From Burkholderiales bacterium (GTDB taxonomy: Bacteria > Pseudomonadota > Gammaproteobacteria > Burkholderiales > SG8-39): a stretch of 6,452 nt of DNA. Within the stretch, counting starts at the first letter, position 1. Every line of letters starts with the position of its first letter. Made by a program: the position numbers and the translations under genes. Below the pieces are notes generated by a model. It was given only the letters and a program-made list of their open reading frames with translations, searched no databases and had not been told where the DNA came from. This document shows positions 1 through 6,111 of this stretch, in pieces. The stretch is from the NCBI GenBank assembly GCA_017880745.1, contig JADGRR010000171.1, positions 1 to 6,452 of the forward strand. Direction: 5' to 3'.

Positions 1-3
1 TTT

Positions 4-110
4 CCCGAGGTGAGCCCTTGGGTCGAACGTGTCCTGGCGGCCCCGATCTTTGCCGGGTTCCGTCCGGTGCCCCCGCCCCCGTTCTGTTCCAGGGATTGTG
101 CGCACCGCGG
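4..110. repeat. Degenerate tandem repeat, about 36-nt period
   Basis: Three imperfect copies can be lined up, starting at the CCCG motifs at 4, 42 and 78 (spacings 38 and 36). Copies two and three match at roughly two thirds of positions; the first copy is more diverged. Both strands stay open in one frame: the minus strand from a GTG at 105 to the window edge reads as an 11-12 residue repeat around Pro-Gly-x-x-Arg-Gly-Arg, while the plus strand reads Arg-Pro-Arg-Ser-x-Pro-Gly repeats. No domain is recognised in either. It may be an intergenic repeat or the edge of a low-complexity gene outside the window. Alignment was by eye. Confidence 0.35.
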
Positions 111-125
111 GTCCTATGCTTCCAC

Positions 126-150
126 AAAACCCGGCCCGCGTAAAGCCGGG
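126..150 (-). terminator. Probable rho-independent terminator of ppc
   Basis: On the minus strand CCCGGC, a 9-nt loop and GCCGGG form a 6-bp all-GC stem, directly followed by TTTTGT. It lies about 127 nt past the ppc stop and points the right way to end the gloC-ppc transcript. On the plus strand the same stem is followed by GAAACC, so it would not work in that direction. The T tract is short, so efficiency is uncertain. Confidence 0.55.
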
Positions 151-276
151 GAAACCTGAGATTGGACCGGATACGGGCGTTTGGTTCGCCGCCCGGCTGT
201 CAAAGGACCGTTTTTTTCACCGGTGACGCTTGCTGAATCGACTGCGTGCTCGGCCGCCCCTGGTCCGGTGGATGCG

Positions 277-3051
277 CTAGCCGCTGTTGCGCAAGCCGGC
301 GGTGAGCCCGTTGATGCTGAGGTGAATGCCGCGCCTGGTCAGCTCGTCGGTGTCCCCCGCGCGATAGCGTCGCAGCAGCTCAATCTGCAGGTGATTCAGC
401 GGATCGAGATAGGGAATGCGGCTGCGGATGCTTTGCGCGAGTTCGGGATTGTTGGCAAGCAGCGCCGGCTGCCCGCTGATCTGCAACAGATAGCGGACCG
501 ATTTGTTCAGCTCCTCGCCGATACGCTCGAGCACCAGCTCGCGCAGCGCCGCATCCTCGAGCAACTCGGCGTAACGCGAGGCGATCGACAGGTCGGTCTT
601 GGCGAGCACCATGTCCATGTTGGACACGACGCTGCGGAAAAACGGCCAGCGCTGATACATCTGCTGCAAGGTGTCCATGCCCTGCGGGTGCTCGGCGAGC
701 CAGGCCTCGACGGCGCTGGCAAATCCATACCAGCCGGGCAGCAGCACGCGGCACTGCGCCCAGCTGAACACCCAGGGAATGGCGCGCAGGTCCTCGATCC
801 CCCAGGAGGCTTTGCGCGAGGCCGGACGGCTGCCGATGTTGAGCTCGGCGATCTCGGCGATCGGCGTGGTCATGCGAAAGTATTCGACGAAACCGGGCGT
901 ATCGTAGACCAGCGCGCGATATGCCCGATAAGCATATTCGCTGAGCGAGGTCATCACCTGCGCATAGCGGAGCATCGCCTCGTCCGGATCGTGCGCATGG
1001 AGCAGGCTCGCTTCCAGTGTGGCCGCGATCAGCGTCTCCAGATTTTCGCGCCCCAGTTGCGCGTCGGAATACTTGCTCGCGATGGTCTCGCCCTGCTCGG
1101 TCAGGCGCAGCATGCCGTCGACGCTGCCCGGGGGCTGCGCCAGGATGGCCTCGTAGGCGGGCCCGCCGCCGCGGCCGACCGTGCCGCCGCGCCCATGGAA
1201 CAGCCGCAGGCGGATGCCGTGTGTTCTGAATACCTCGACCAGGCTTGCTTCGGCCTGGTACAGCGCCCAGTTGGCGCTGAGGTAGCCGCCGTCCTTGTTG
1301 CTGTCGGAGTAGCCGAGCATCACCTCCTGCACGCATCCGCGCGCGTCCAGCCAGCGGCGATAGGCATCGAGCGCGAACGCCTCGGACATGATGCTGCCGC
1401 AGCGGTCGAGGTCGGCTATGGTCTCGAACAGCGGGACGATGTTGAGTTCGAGCCGGGCCGGCTCGCCGGGCGCAAGCAGGCCGGCTTCCTTCAGCAGCAG
1501 GCCCACTTCGAGCAGGTCGCTTACCGACTCGCAATGCGAAATGATGTAATTCTGGATCGCGATGGCACCGAAGCGTCGATGGATGTCGGCCGCCGCCTGT
1601 AGGATCTCGAGCTCGCCCGCGACCGTCGCGCCGTAATCCAGATGGCGCGAGTACAGCAGCCTCGGGCCGGCCAGCTCGCGCGTCAGCAGGGCGATGCGTT
1701 CGGGCTCGGCGAGCGCCGCGTACTCGCCGTGCACGCCGGCAAGCCGCAGCAACTCGGCCACTACCTGCTCGTGCACCGCCGAGTTCTGCCGCAGGTCGAG
1801 CGAAGCGAGATGAAAACCGAACACCTCGACCGCGCGCTCGAGCGGGCGCAGCCGCCGCTCGGCCAGAGCCGCGGAGCCGTGGGTGGTCAGCGACTGGGCG
1901 ACGATATCCAGGTCCGCGCGCAGCTCGGCGCTCGATGCGTAGGGCGCACCCGCTGCATGCGGCTCACGCGGCGGCACATAGCCGCAAAGCGCGCGCGCGG
2001 TCGCGGCAAGCCGCGCGTAGACTCCCACCAGCGCGCGGCGGTAGGGTTCGTCCTGGCGAAACGGGGAATCATCGCCCGCGCCATCGGCGAGCGCCGCGAG
2101 CTCGGGCGTGACGCTCACCAGGCGCGAAGCGAGCGAGAGCTCGCCGCCCAGCAGGTGGATCTGTTCCAGATAGTGCGCAAACGCGAGCCGCGCCTGGCGC
2201 TCGAGCGCGGTGCGCAGCACTTCGGCGTTGACATACGGATTGCCGTCGCGGTCACCGCCTATCCACGAACCCATGCGCAGCAGCGCGGGCAGCCGCAATC
2301 CGGTGCCGGTATGCCGGGCGAGGGTGTATTCCATTTCGGCATACAGCCGCGGGATCTGCTCGAGGAAGGTGTCGCGGTAATACGTGAGGGCATTGTCGAT
2401 CTCGTCCACCACGCGCAGCTTGGTCAGACGCAGCATGGCCGTCTGCCACAAGGTCAGGATCCAGGTGTAGAGTTCGTGCGCGAGTTCGGTCTGCTCGCCG
2501 GGAAGCAGCGGTTCGCGATCGCGACGGTCGAGCAACCGCGCGATCTCGCGCTCGCAGTCCAGCGTGCTCTTTCTCTTCACCTCGGTCGGATGCGCGGTCA
2601 GCACCGGGCTCACGAACGCGCCCCCGAACCAGGCCCGGAGCTTGTCGGTGCCGACGCCGGCCGCCTTCAGCTCGAGCAGGGCCCGCGCCAGGCTGCCCGC
2701 GCGCGGCGGCAACCCCTCGCGCAGCCAGGCGCGGCGCTTGCGCTTCTGGTGGCGGTCCTCGGCGATGTTGAGCAGATGCGAGAAATAGCTGAATGCGCGC
2801 ACCACGTCCACGGTCTGCCGGTCCGACAGGCCGTCGAGAATGCCGGCCAGCTCGGCGCGCACGGCGCCGGCCTCGCCCGGCTGCGCGCGGCGAAAGCGTA
2901 CCGCCGTCTGGCGCACGTTCTCGATCAGTGCGTATCCGGCCTCGCCGGTACGCTCCTGCAGCACCCGCCCGAGCAGCCGCCCCAGGAGGCGCACGTCTTC
3001 GCGCAGTTCGGCTTCGAGGTCGGCTGGGTCGCTCACGTTTGGGTCGCTCAC
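277..3051 (-). CDS. ppc: Phosphoenolpyruvate carboxylase
   Basis: This cytoplasmic enzyme carboxylates phosphoenolpyruvate with bicarbonate to oxaloacetate, refilling the TCA cycle. The 924-residue product is intact and of normal bacterial length. Visible landmarks are VLTAHPTE with His154, GGDRDGNP at 266-272, the DLRQN segment with Arg421, GYSDSNKDGG with Lys586, the glycine-rich FHGRGGTVGRGGGP loop at 618-631 (His619, Arg621, Arg627), and the C-terminal RNSG. Residues matching the aspartate-inhibition site of the E. coli enzyme appear present (Arg627, Lys818, Arg878, Asn922), so allosteric inhibition by aspartate is likely. The chosen start is the GTG at 3051, 16 nt after the gloC stop; an in-frame GTG at 3036 is an alternative. 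The frame is open to an ATG at 3150 inside gloC, but those extra 33 residues do not look like this family. The ribosome binding site is weak, which fits translation coupled to gloC. Confidence 0.97.
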   Translation of the reverse strand: MSDPNVSDPADLEAELREDVRLLGRLLGRVLQERTGEAGYALIENVRQTAVRFRRAQPGEAGAVRAELAGILDGLSDRQTVDVVRAFSYFSHLLNIAEDRHQKRKRRAWLREGLPPRAGSLARALLELKAAGVGTDKLRAWFGGAFVSPVLTAHPTEVKRKSTLDCEREIARLLDRRDREPLLPGEQTELAHELYTWILTLWQTAMLRLTKLRVVDEIDNALTYYRDTFLEQIPRLYAEMEYTLARHTGTGLRLPALLRMGSWIGGDRDGNPYVNAEVLRTALERQARLAFAHYLEQIHLLGGELSLASRLVSVTPELAALADGAGDDSPFRQDEPYRRALVGVYARLAATARALCGYVPPREPHAAGAPYASSAELRADLDIVAQSLTTHGSAALAERRLRPLERAVEVFGFHLASLDLRQNSAVHEQVVAELLRLAGVHGEYAALAEPERIALLTRELAGPRLLYSRHLDYGATVAGELEILQAAADIHRRFGAIAIQNYIISHCESVSDLLEVGLLLKEAGLLAPGEPARLELNIVPLFETIADLDRCGSIMSEAFALDAYRRWLDARGCVQEVMLGYSDSNKDGGYLSANWALYQAEASLVEVFRTHGIRLRLFHGRGGTVGRGGGPAYEAILAQPPGSVDGMLRLTEQGETIASKYSDAQLGRENLETLIAATLEASLLHAHDPDEAMLRYAQVMTSLSEYAYRAYRALVYDTPGFVEYFRMTTPIAEIAELNIGSRPASRKASWGIEDLRAIPWVFSWAQCRVLLPGWYGFASAVEAWLAEHPQGMDTLQQMYQRWPFFRSVVSNMDMVLAKTDLSIASRYAELLEDAALRELVLERIGEELNKSVRYLLQISGQPALLANNPELAQSIRSRIPYLDPLNHLQIELLRRYRAGDTDELTRRGIHLSINGLTAGLRNSG
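3022..3051 (-). repeat. 15-nt tandem duplication at the ppc start
   Basis: The first ten codons of ppc are two copies of a 15-nt unit: GTGAGCGACCCA is identical in both, and only the last three bases differ (AAC, GCC). The peptide reads VSDPN-VSDPA, so both copies offer a GTG start. Which one is used cannot be told from sequence, since neither has a good Shine-Dalgarno. Confidence 0.6.
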
Positions 3052-3067
3052 CCCGCGTTCACAGAGG

Positions 3068-3724
3068 TCAGGTTCGAACGCGTTCGAGGACGCTGTCCGC
3101 AACGAAGGGGTTCGATTCGCGCTCCTCGCCGAAGGTCGACGTCGGCCCATGTCCGGGAAGGAAGGTCACATCCCGCCCCAGCGGCCAGAGCTGCTCGCGG
3201 ATGGAGCGGATGAGGGTGGCGTGATCGCCGCGCGGCAGATCGGTGCGCCCGATGGAACCGGCGAACAGCACGTCGCCCACCAGCGCCAGGCGGTACTCGG
3301 GGCTGAAGAAAATCACGTGGCCGGGCGTGTGGCCGGGGCAGTGGCGCACCTCGAGTTCCACCTCGCCAAAGCGTACGTGGTCGCCGCCAAGCAGCCAGCG
3401 CGCCGGCGTGAACGACTGCAATTGCGGAAAACCGAAGCGCAGGCCCTGCTGCGGCAAGTCGTCGATCAGGAACCGGTCGTCGATATGCGGACCTTCGACC
3501 GGGAGACCGAGTTGTTTCGACAGTTGCGCGGTCCCGCCGCAGTGGTCGATGTGACCGTGGGTGAGCAGGATTTTCTCCAGCTCCACGCCCTGCTCTTTCA
3601 CCGCATCGAGTATCAGCTCCAGGTCTCCGCCGGGATCGACCACCGCGGCTTTATTGGTCTGTTCGCACACCAGCAGCGAGCAGTTCTGCTGGAACGGGGT
3701 GACCGGAATGATTGCGACTTTCAT
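3068..3724 (-). CDS. gloC: MBL-fold hydrolase, YcbL/GloC type II glyoxalase-like
   Basis: This is a 218-residue metallo-beta-lactamase-fold enzyme of the small glyoxalase II-like group (YcbL, called GloC in E. coli), expected to hydrolyse S-lactoylglutathione or similar thioesters in methylglyoxal detoxification. Zinc ligands are visible: THGHIDH (His56, His58, Asp60, His61), His132 in CPGHTPGH, Asp151 in VGDVLF, and His192 in LPGHGP. The GRTD at 159-162 and the Gly-Glu-Glu-Arg-Glu-x-Asn-Pro-Phe stretch near 199-207 fit this subgroup. No signal peptide is seen, so it should be cytoplasmic. It lacks the longer C-terminal region of classical GloB, so the physiological substrate is less sure. 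The ATG is preceded by GAGG four bases upstream. ppc begins 16 nt after its stop, so the two are probably co-transcribed; ppc and this enzyme have no known direct functional link. Confidence 0.92.
   Translation of the reverse strand: MKVAIIPVTPFQQNCSLLVCEQTNKAAVVDPGGDLELILDAVKEQGVELEKILLTHGHIDHCGGTAQLSKQLGLPVEGPHIDDRFLIDDLPQQGLRFGFPQLQSFTPARWLLGGDHVRFGEVELEVRHCPGHTPGHVIFFSPEYRLALVGDVLFAGSIGRTDLPRGDHATLIRSIREQLWPLGRDVTFLPGHGPTSTFGEERESNPFVADSVLERVRT
3074..3087. repeat. 14-bp perfect palindrome before ppc
   Basis: TCGAACGCGTTCGA is its own reverse complement. It lies in the last codons of gloC, about 22 nt upstream of the ppc GTG. It encodes Leu-Glu-Arg-Val-Arg, so it may be chance in GC-rich coding sequence, but the position would allow a hairpin or a protein-binding site affecting ppc. 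Confidence 0.4.
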
Positions 3725-3767
3725 GCGACCTCGAACGGACGGCGGACTCTGATGACCTGCAGCCCCG

Positions 3768-3773
3768 ATTCTA
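3768..3773 (-). promoter_or_regulatory. Possible -10 element for gloC-ppc
   Basis: Minus-strand TAGAAT matches the sigma-70 -10 consensus at five of six positions and would give a leader of about 35-40 nt before the gloC ATG. No good -35 hexamer is present at 16-18 bp spacing; the region there is GC-rich. The call rests on position and one hexamer. Confidence 0.25.
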
Positions 3774-3861
3774 CCCCTTCGAAATGAAATCGCCCCGGGG
3801 ACGCGGCGCCATCCACCGCAGCGAACACCTTGCCGGGCAATATGGGGACTTGAGCATGAGC

Positions 3862-3879
3862 GCGGCCGAATTCGGCCGC
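3862..3879. repeat. 18-bp perfect palindrome (intergenic hairpin)
   Basis: GCGGCCGAATTCGGCCGC is exactly self-complementary, with an AATT centre. As RNA it would form a very stable GC stem. Neither strand has a T run after it, so it is not a standard rho-independent terminator. It lies about 195 nt past the copD-fusion stop and about 140 nt before gloC, so it could protect a 3' end, bind a dimeric regulator, or be neutral. Further GGCCG-rich motifs follow at 3890-3920. Confidence 0.65.
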
Positions 3880-4073
3880 CCCGACGCTACCGGCCGGCAA
3901 CCCAAGCCAGATCGGCCGCCATATCATTCGATTCGATCTAACACGCTGTCGAAAAGCGCGTCCGAAATGCTTAGCGTGCGTGGCGTGATCAGGTCTGCAG
4001 GGAGAAGCGTTCTTCAGCAGCTTCCGATTCGGCGAATACAGGAGGAGGCGTGCCCCGTTTTTTTGACAACCTG

Positions 4074-6083
4074 CTAATGGACGTGGTCGTCGTCATGGCC
4101 AAGCTGTGGTCGCGGCTCCTCTCGGTCCATAGCAAGTAGCTGGCTCAGCAGATATGGCACCTGCAACCAAGTTCCGCCATTCTTCGGGGTCCAGCGCGCG
4201 CGGATATAACCTTGCCGGTCGATCAGGAACCCGGCATGTTTCGGTGCCGAGCGATTGTCTTGATTCGAATTCGCCGGAGCAAGAATCGCATATGCCGAAG
4301 TAATCCGCCGGTCGAAGTTCGCGATTATCGGCGCCTCAATATCCTGCAAACGCGCCGCCGACGCCCCTTCGGCGCGCGTCGGAATTGCGATGACCCGCAA
4401 GCCGGCTTGCCTGAGTTCCCTTTGTGACTTTGAGAGCGCTCGCACCCAGTCCGGCGATTCAGCAGGATCGAATAGGACGAGTAACACGCCGGAGTTACCG
4501 CGCTGGTCCGCCAATGATTCCTGCCGGTCATGATCGATCTGGAAGGTAAAGTTGGGGGCTTCGATCGCCCCGGATTGCACCGTGCTTCCCATATCCTTTG
4601 CGTCTTCCGTTTCGGCCTGCGCGCGAAGCCAGTTGAGCACGTCCCAGATTTGCCGCTCGCTCATCCTTCCGTCAAACGCCGGCATTGGCGTGTCCGGAAT
4701 ACCGTGCTTGATCCACCACAGGACATCGCCTTGGCGGTGATGCAACACATGCTCGGTCAGATTTGCGGGATGTTCCGCGAGCTCTGCGGCTGCGGGTCCA
4801 TCTCCATGGCCTCGCGGCCCATGGCAAACCGAACACTGCTCGGCGTACAACTGGGCGCCGAAGGCGATGGACTCTGCGGAGTAATGGACGGGAGAGCGAT
4901 AGTACGTGGTCGGATTGGCGGGCACGGCCAGAAGCGAAAGCTGGACGCATAGCGCCACGATCGCAACGCCTGCGGCGCATGCGACTGCCAAGCGGCGATG
5001 ACGGAGCACGCTTGCGGCGAGAATGATCGAGGCTGCAAATACGGCCAGGCAAACAGTCGTGGATAGGCTGTTTTCTCGCACCGCCTCCAAACTGAACGTG
5101 TATTGAAACGGCCACAGCGTCTGACCATGCGTTGCTGGAGTGGCCGCGCCAAGCGCACCGACAATGCACACGACGGCAATACCGAGCGCAAATTCACCTA
5201 ACGCGTTAACGCCGAGCCGGGCGAGCGCGCCGCCGCGCGACCCTTCTCGCGCGCGGCTTGCCGGTTGCAGCAGTTGTGGCGTGTAACGAAAGCGATTTAT
5301 CGCGGCAAGCGCAAGCATGGCGCCAAATAGCAGCAACTTCAAGGAGAGCAGCCGGCCATAGTTCGTGCCGAGCAGCGCCGGCAGGCTGCCCACCGTGTAC
5401 CATGCATTCACAATTCCGGTGAGCGCCAAGGTGCTCACCGCTGCTATGCCCAGAATGGAAAATCGCCGCGTCGCGAGCGCGGCGAATTCGAGCGCCCGCC
5501 CACTGGTATCGCGCCGGGCATTGAAAAGGATGAAAGCGAGTGCGGGCAGCGCGCCGAGCCACGCACCCGCGGCGAGCAAGTGCATCACGTCGGACGACAG
5601 ATGAATCATGCGACTTTGCCCCTGGTCGCCGTTCGCATGGCCGGTCCAGGCGATCGACGACAGCAACCCAAGCGCAATCACGCCCGCGGCTATCGTCATC
5701 GCGCTGCTTCGCTTCGCCTGCCGTAGAAGCGCCAGTGCGATGGCGAGCGCAATCGCGAGCCCGAAGCGGACGAACGAAACGCGGCCGAATCCGGTATCGA
5801 CAAGCGCGCCGCGGAGCGTGTCCTGACTTAGCGCCTCGAGCGGCATGCCGCTCATGACTTGAGCCTGCGCAAGAAACCAGAGTACGCTCGACAGGAAGGC
5901 GGCTGCGAGGGCAGCGGCCAGCATGGCGGACCTCTGGCGCGACGCGAGCCGGACATCCGCCGCTGCCTCGGGTGATCGGCGCAACGCAGCTCGTTCCACC
6001 CACCAGCGAAACGCAAACTCGCCAAAGAGAACGATCGTCGCGAGGAAGTAGACGGCGCGCACCGCCGCCAGAAAAGCGTTCAC
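4074..6083 (-). CDS. CopD–cytochrome c–peroxiredoxin-like fusion protein
   Basis: This 669-residue inner-membrane protein has several fused parts. Residues 1-315 are a CopD-like copper transport domain with about eight membrane segments (near 3-25, 53-74, 102-120, 128-147, 166-188, 209-227, 246-263, 296-315) and candidate copper-binding histidines at 149 (WTGHAN), 161 and 168. Two further membrane segments (342-360, 366-387) lead to a periplasmic c-type cytochrome domain at about 403-490, with CSVCH at 417-421 and a likely axial Met467 in PMPAF. Residues about 507-650 resemble a thioredoxin/AhpC-TSA domain (ANFDRRITSAYAIL, then HAGFLIDRQGYIRARW), but no cysteine follows Cys420. The end is HDDDHVH. 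The GTG at 6083 is chosen because the first membrane helix starts right there; the frame is open to 6203, but that part overlaps copC and looks non-coding. The Shine-Dalgarno is weak. It lies 28 nt after copC. Domain calls are strong for CopD and cytochrome, moderate for the last. Confidence 0.9.
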   Translation of the reverse strand: MNAFLAAVRAVYFLATIVLFGEFAFRWWVERAALRRSPEAAADVRLASRQRSAMLAAALAAAFLSSVLWFLAQAQVMSGMPLEALSQDTLRGALVDTGFGRVSFVRFGLAIALAIALALLRQAKRSSAMTIAAGVIALGLLSSIAWTGHANGDQGQSRMIHLSSDVMHLLAAGAWLGALPALAFILFNARRDTSGRALEFAALATRRFSILGIAAVSTLALTGIVNAWYTVGSLPALLGTNYGRLLSLKLLLFGAMLALAAINRFRYTPQLLQPASRAREGSRGGALARLGVNALGEFALGIAVVCIVGALGAATPATHGQTLWPFQYTFSLEAVRENSLSTTVCLAVFAASIILAASVLRHRRLAVACAAGVAIVALCVQLSLLAVPANPTTYYRSPVHYSAESIAFGAQLYAEQCSVCHGPRGHGDGPAAAELAEHPANLTEHVLHHRQGDVLWWIKHGIPDTPMPAFDGRMSERQIWDVLNWLRAQAETEDAKDMGSTVQSGAIEAPNFTFQIDHDRQESLADQRGNSGVLLVLFDPAESPDWVRALSKSQRELRQAGLRVIAIPTRAEGASAARLQDIEAPIIANFDRRITSAYAILAPANSNQDNRSAPKHAGFLIDRQGYIRARWTPKNGGTWLQVPYLLSQLLAMDREEPRPQLGHDDDHVH
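4134..4565 (-). other. Cysteine-less thioredoxin-fold domain in CopD fusion
   Basis: Codons 507-650 of the fusion gene. The layout follows AhpC/TSA and SCO-type proteins: a strand (VLLVLFD), a helix, a second strand (LRVIAIPT), then FLIDRQGYIRARW. Where redox-active members carry Cys or CxxxC after the first strand, this one has DPAESPDW. His616, just before the FLID strand, is where SCO proteins keep their copper-binding histidine. It is unlikely to be a thiol peroxidase; a structural or metal-related role is inference. Confidence 0.55.
4821..4835 (-). other. CXXCH heme c attachment site
   Basis: The codons TGT TCG GTT TGC CAT encode Cys-Ser-Val-Cys-His, the covalent heme c attachment motif, at residues 417-421 of the CopD fusion protein. 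It is the only such motif in the protein, so a single heme is expected. Attachment requires export to the periplasm, which sets the topology of the C-terminal half. Confidence 0.9.
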
Positions 6084-6111
6084 AGCACGAACTCGCGATC
6101 GCCGGCGGAGA

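Larger units (their letters stand above)
3725..4073. other. Intergenic region between copD fusion and gloC
   Basis: This 349-nt stretch holds no gene that can be supported. It contains a possible -10 element for gloC, a strong 18-bp palindrome, an 11-nt palindrome ATTCGGCGAAT near 4027-4037, and a run of seven T at 4058-4064. A minus-strand frame of 68 codons (3927 to 3721) ends in an ATGA overlap with the gloC start but resembles nothing known. A plus-strand frame across most of the region (3712-4077) also looks like chance. No convincing terminator for the copper operon was found. Confidence 0.6.

Noticed and set aside
10..40. tRNA-like TTCGA motif on the minus strand
   Set aside because: The flanking bases do not pair as a T arm, and no acceptor stem or anticodon arm can be found.
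190..217. Plus-strand terminator ending in seven T
   Set aside because: The T run at 211-217 is preceded only by a 3-bp GTC/GAC stem with flanking mismatches, too weak to call.
181..1602. Plus-strand 473-codon open frame
   Set aside because: It is antisense to ppc for nearly its whole length and reads as alanine/arginine/glutamine-rich sequence without a domain, the usual shadow of a high-GC gene.
3052..3150. Longer ppc start at the ATG at 3150
   Set aside because: The added 33 residues overlap gloC out of frame, are Arg/Ser-rich and do not resemble PEP carboxylase N-termini.
1642..3213. Plus-strand 523-codon open frame
   Set aside because: It lies opposite the conserved ppc coding region and runs into gloC; it has no recognisable domain and is explained by third-position GC bias.
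4030..4064. Plus-strand terminator at the T run 4058-4064
   Set aside because: No stable hairpin directly precedes the T run.
4063..4090. TTGACA -35-like hexamer on the plus strand
   Set aside because: No -10 element follows at 16-18 bp; the region is GC-rich coding sequence of the opposite strand.
5206..6003. Minus-strand 265-codon frame inside the copD region
   Set aside because: It is an out-of-frame shadow of the CopD membrane domain; arginine/alanine-rich with no membrane pattern.
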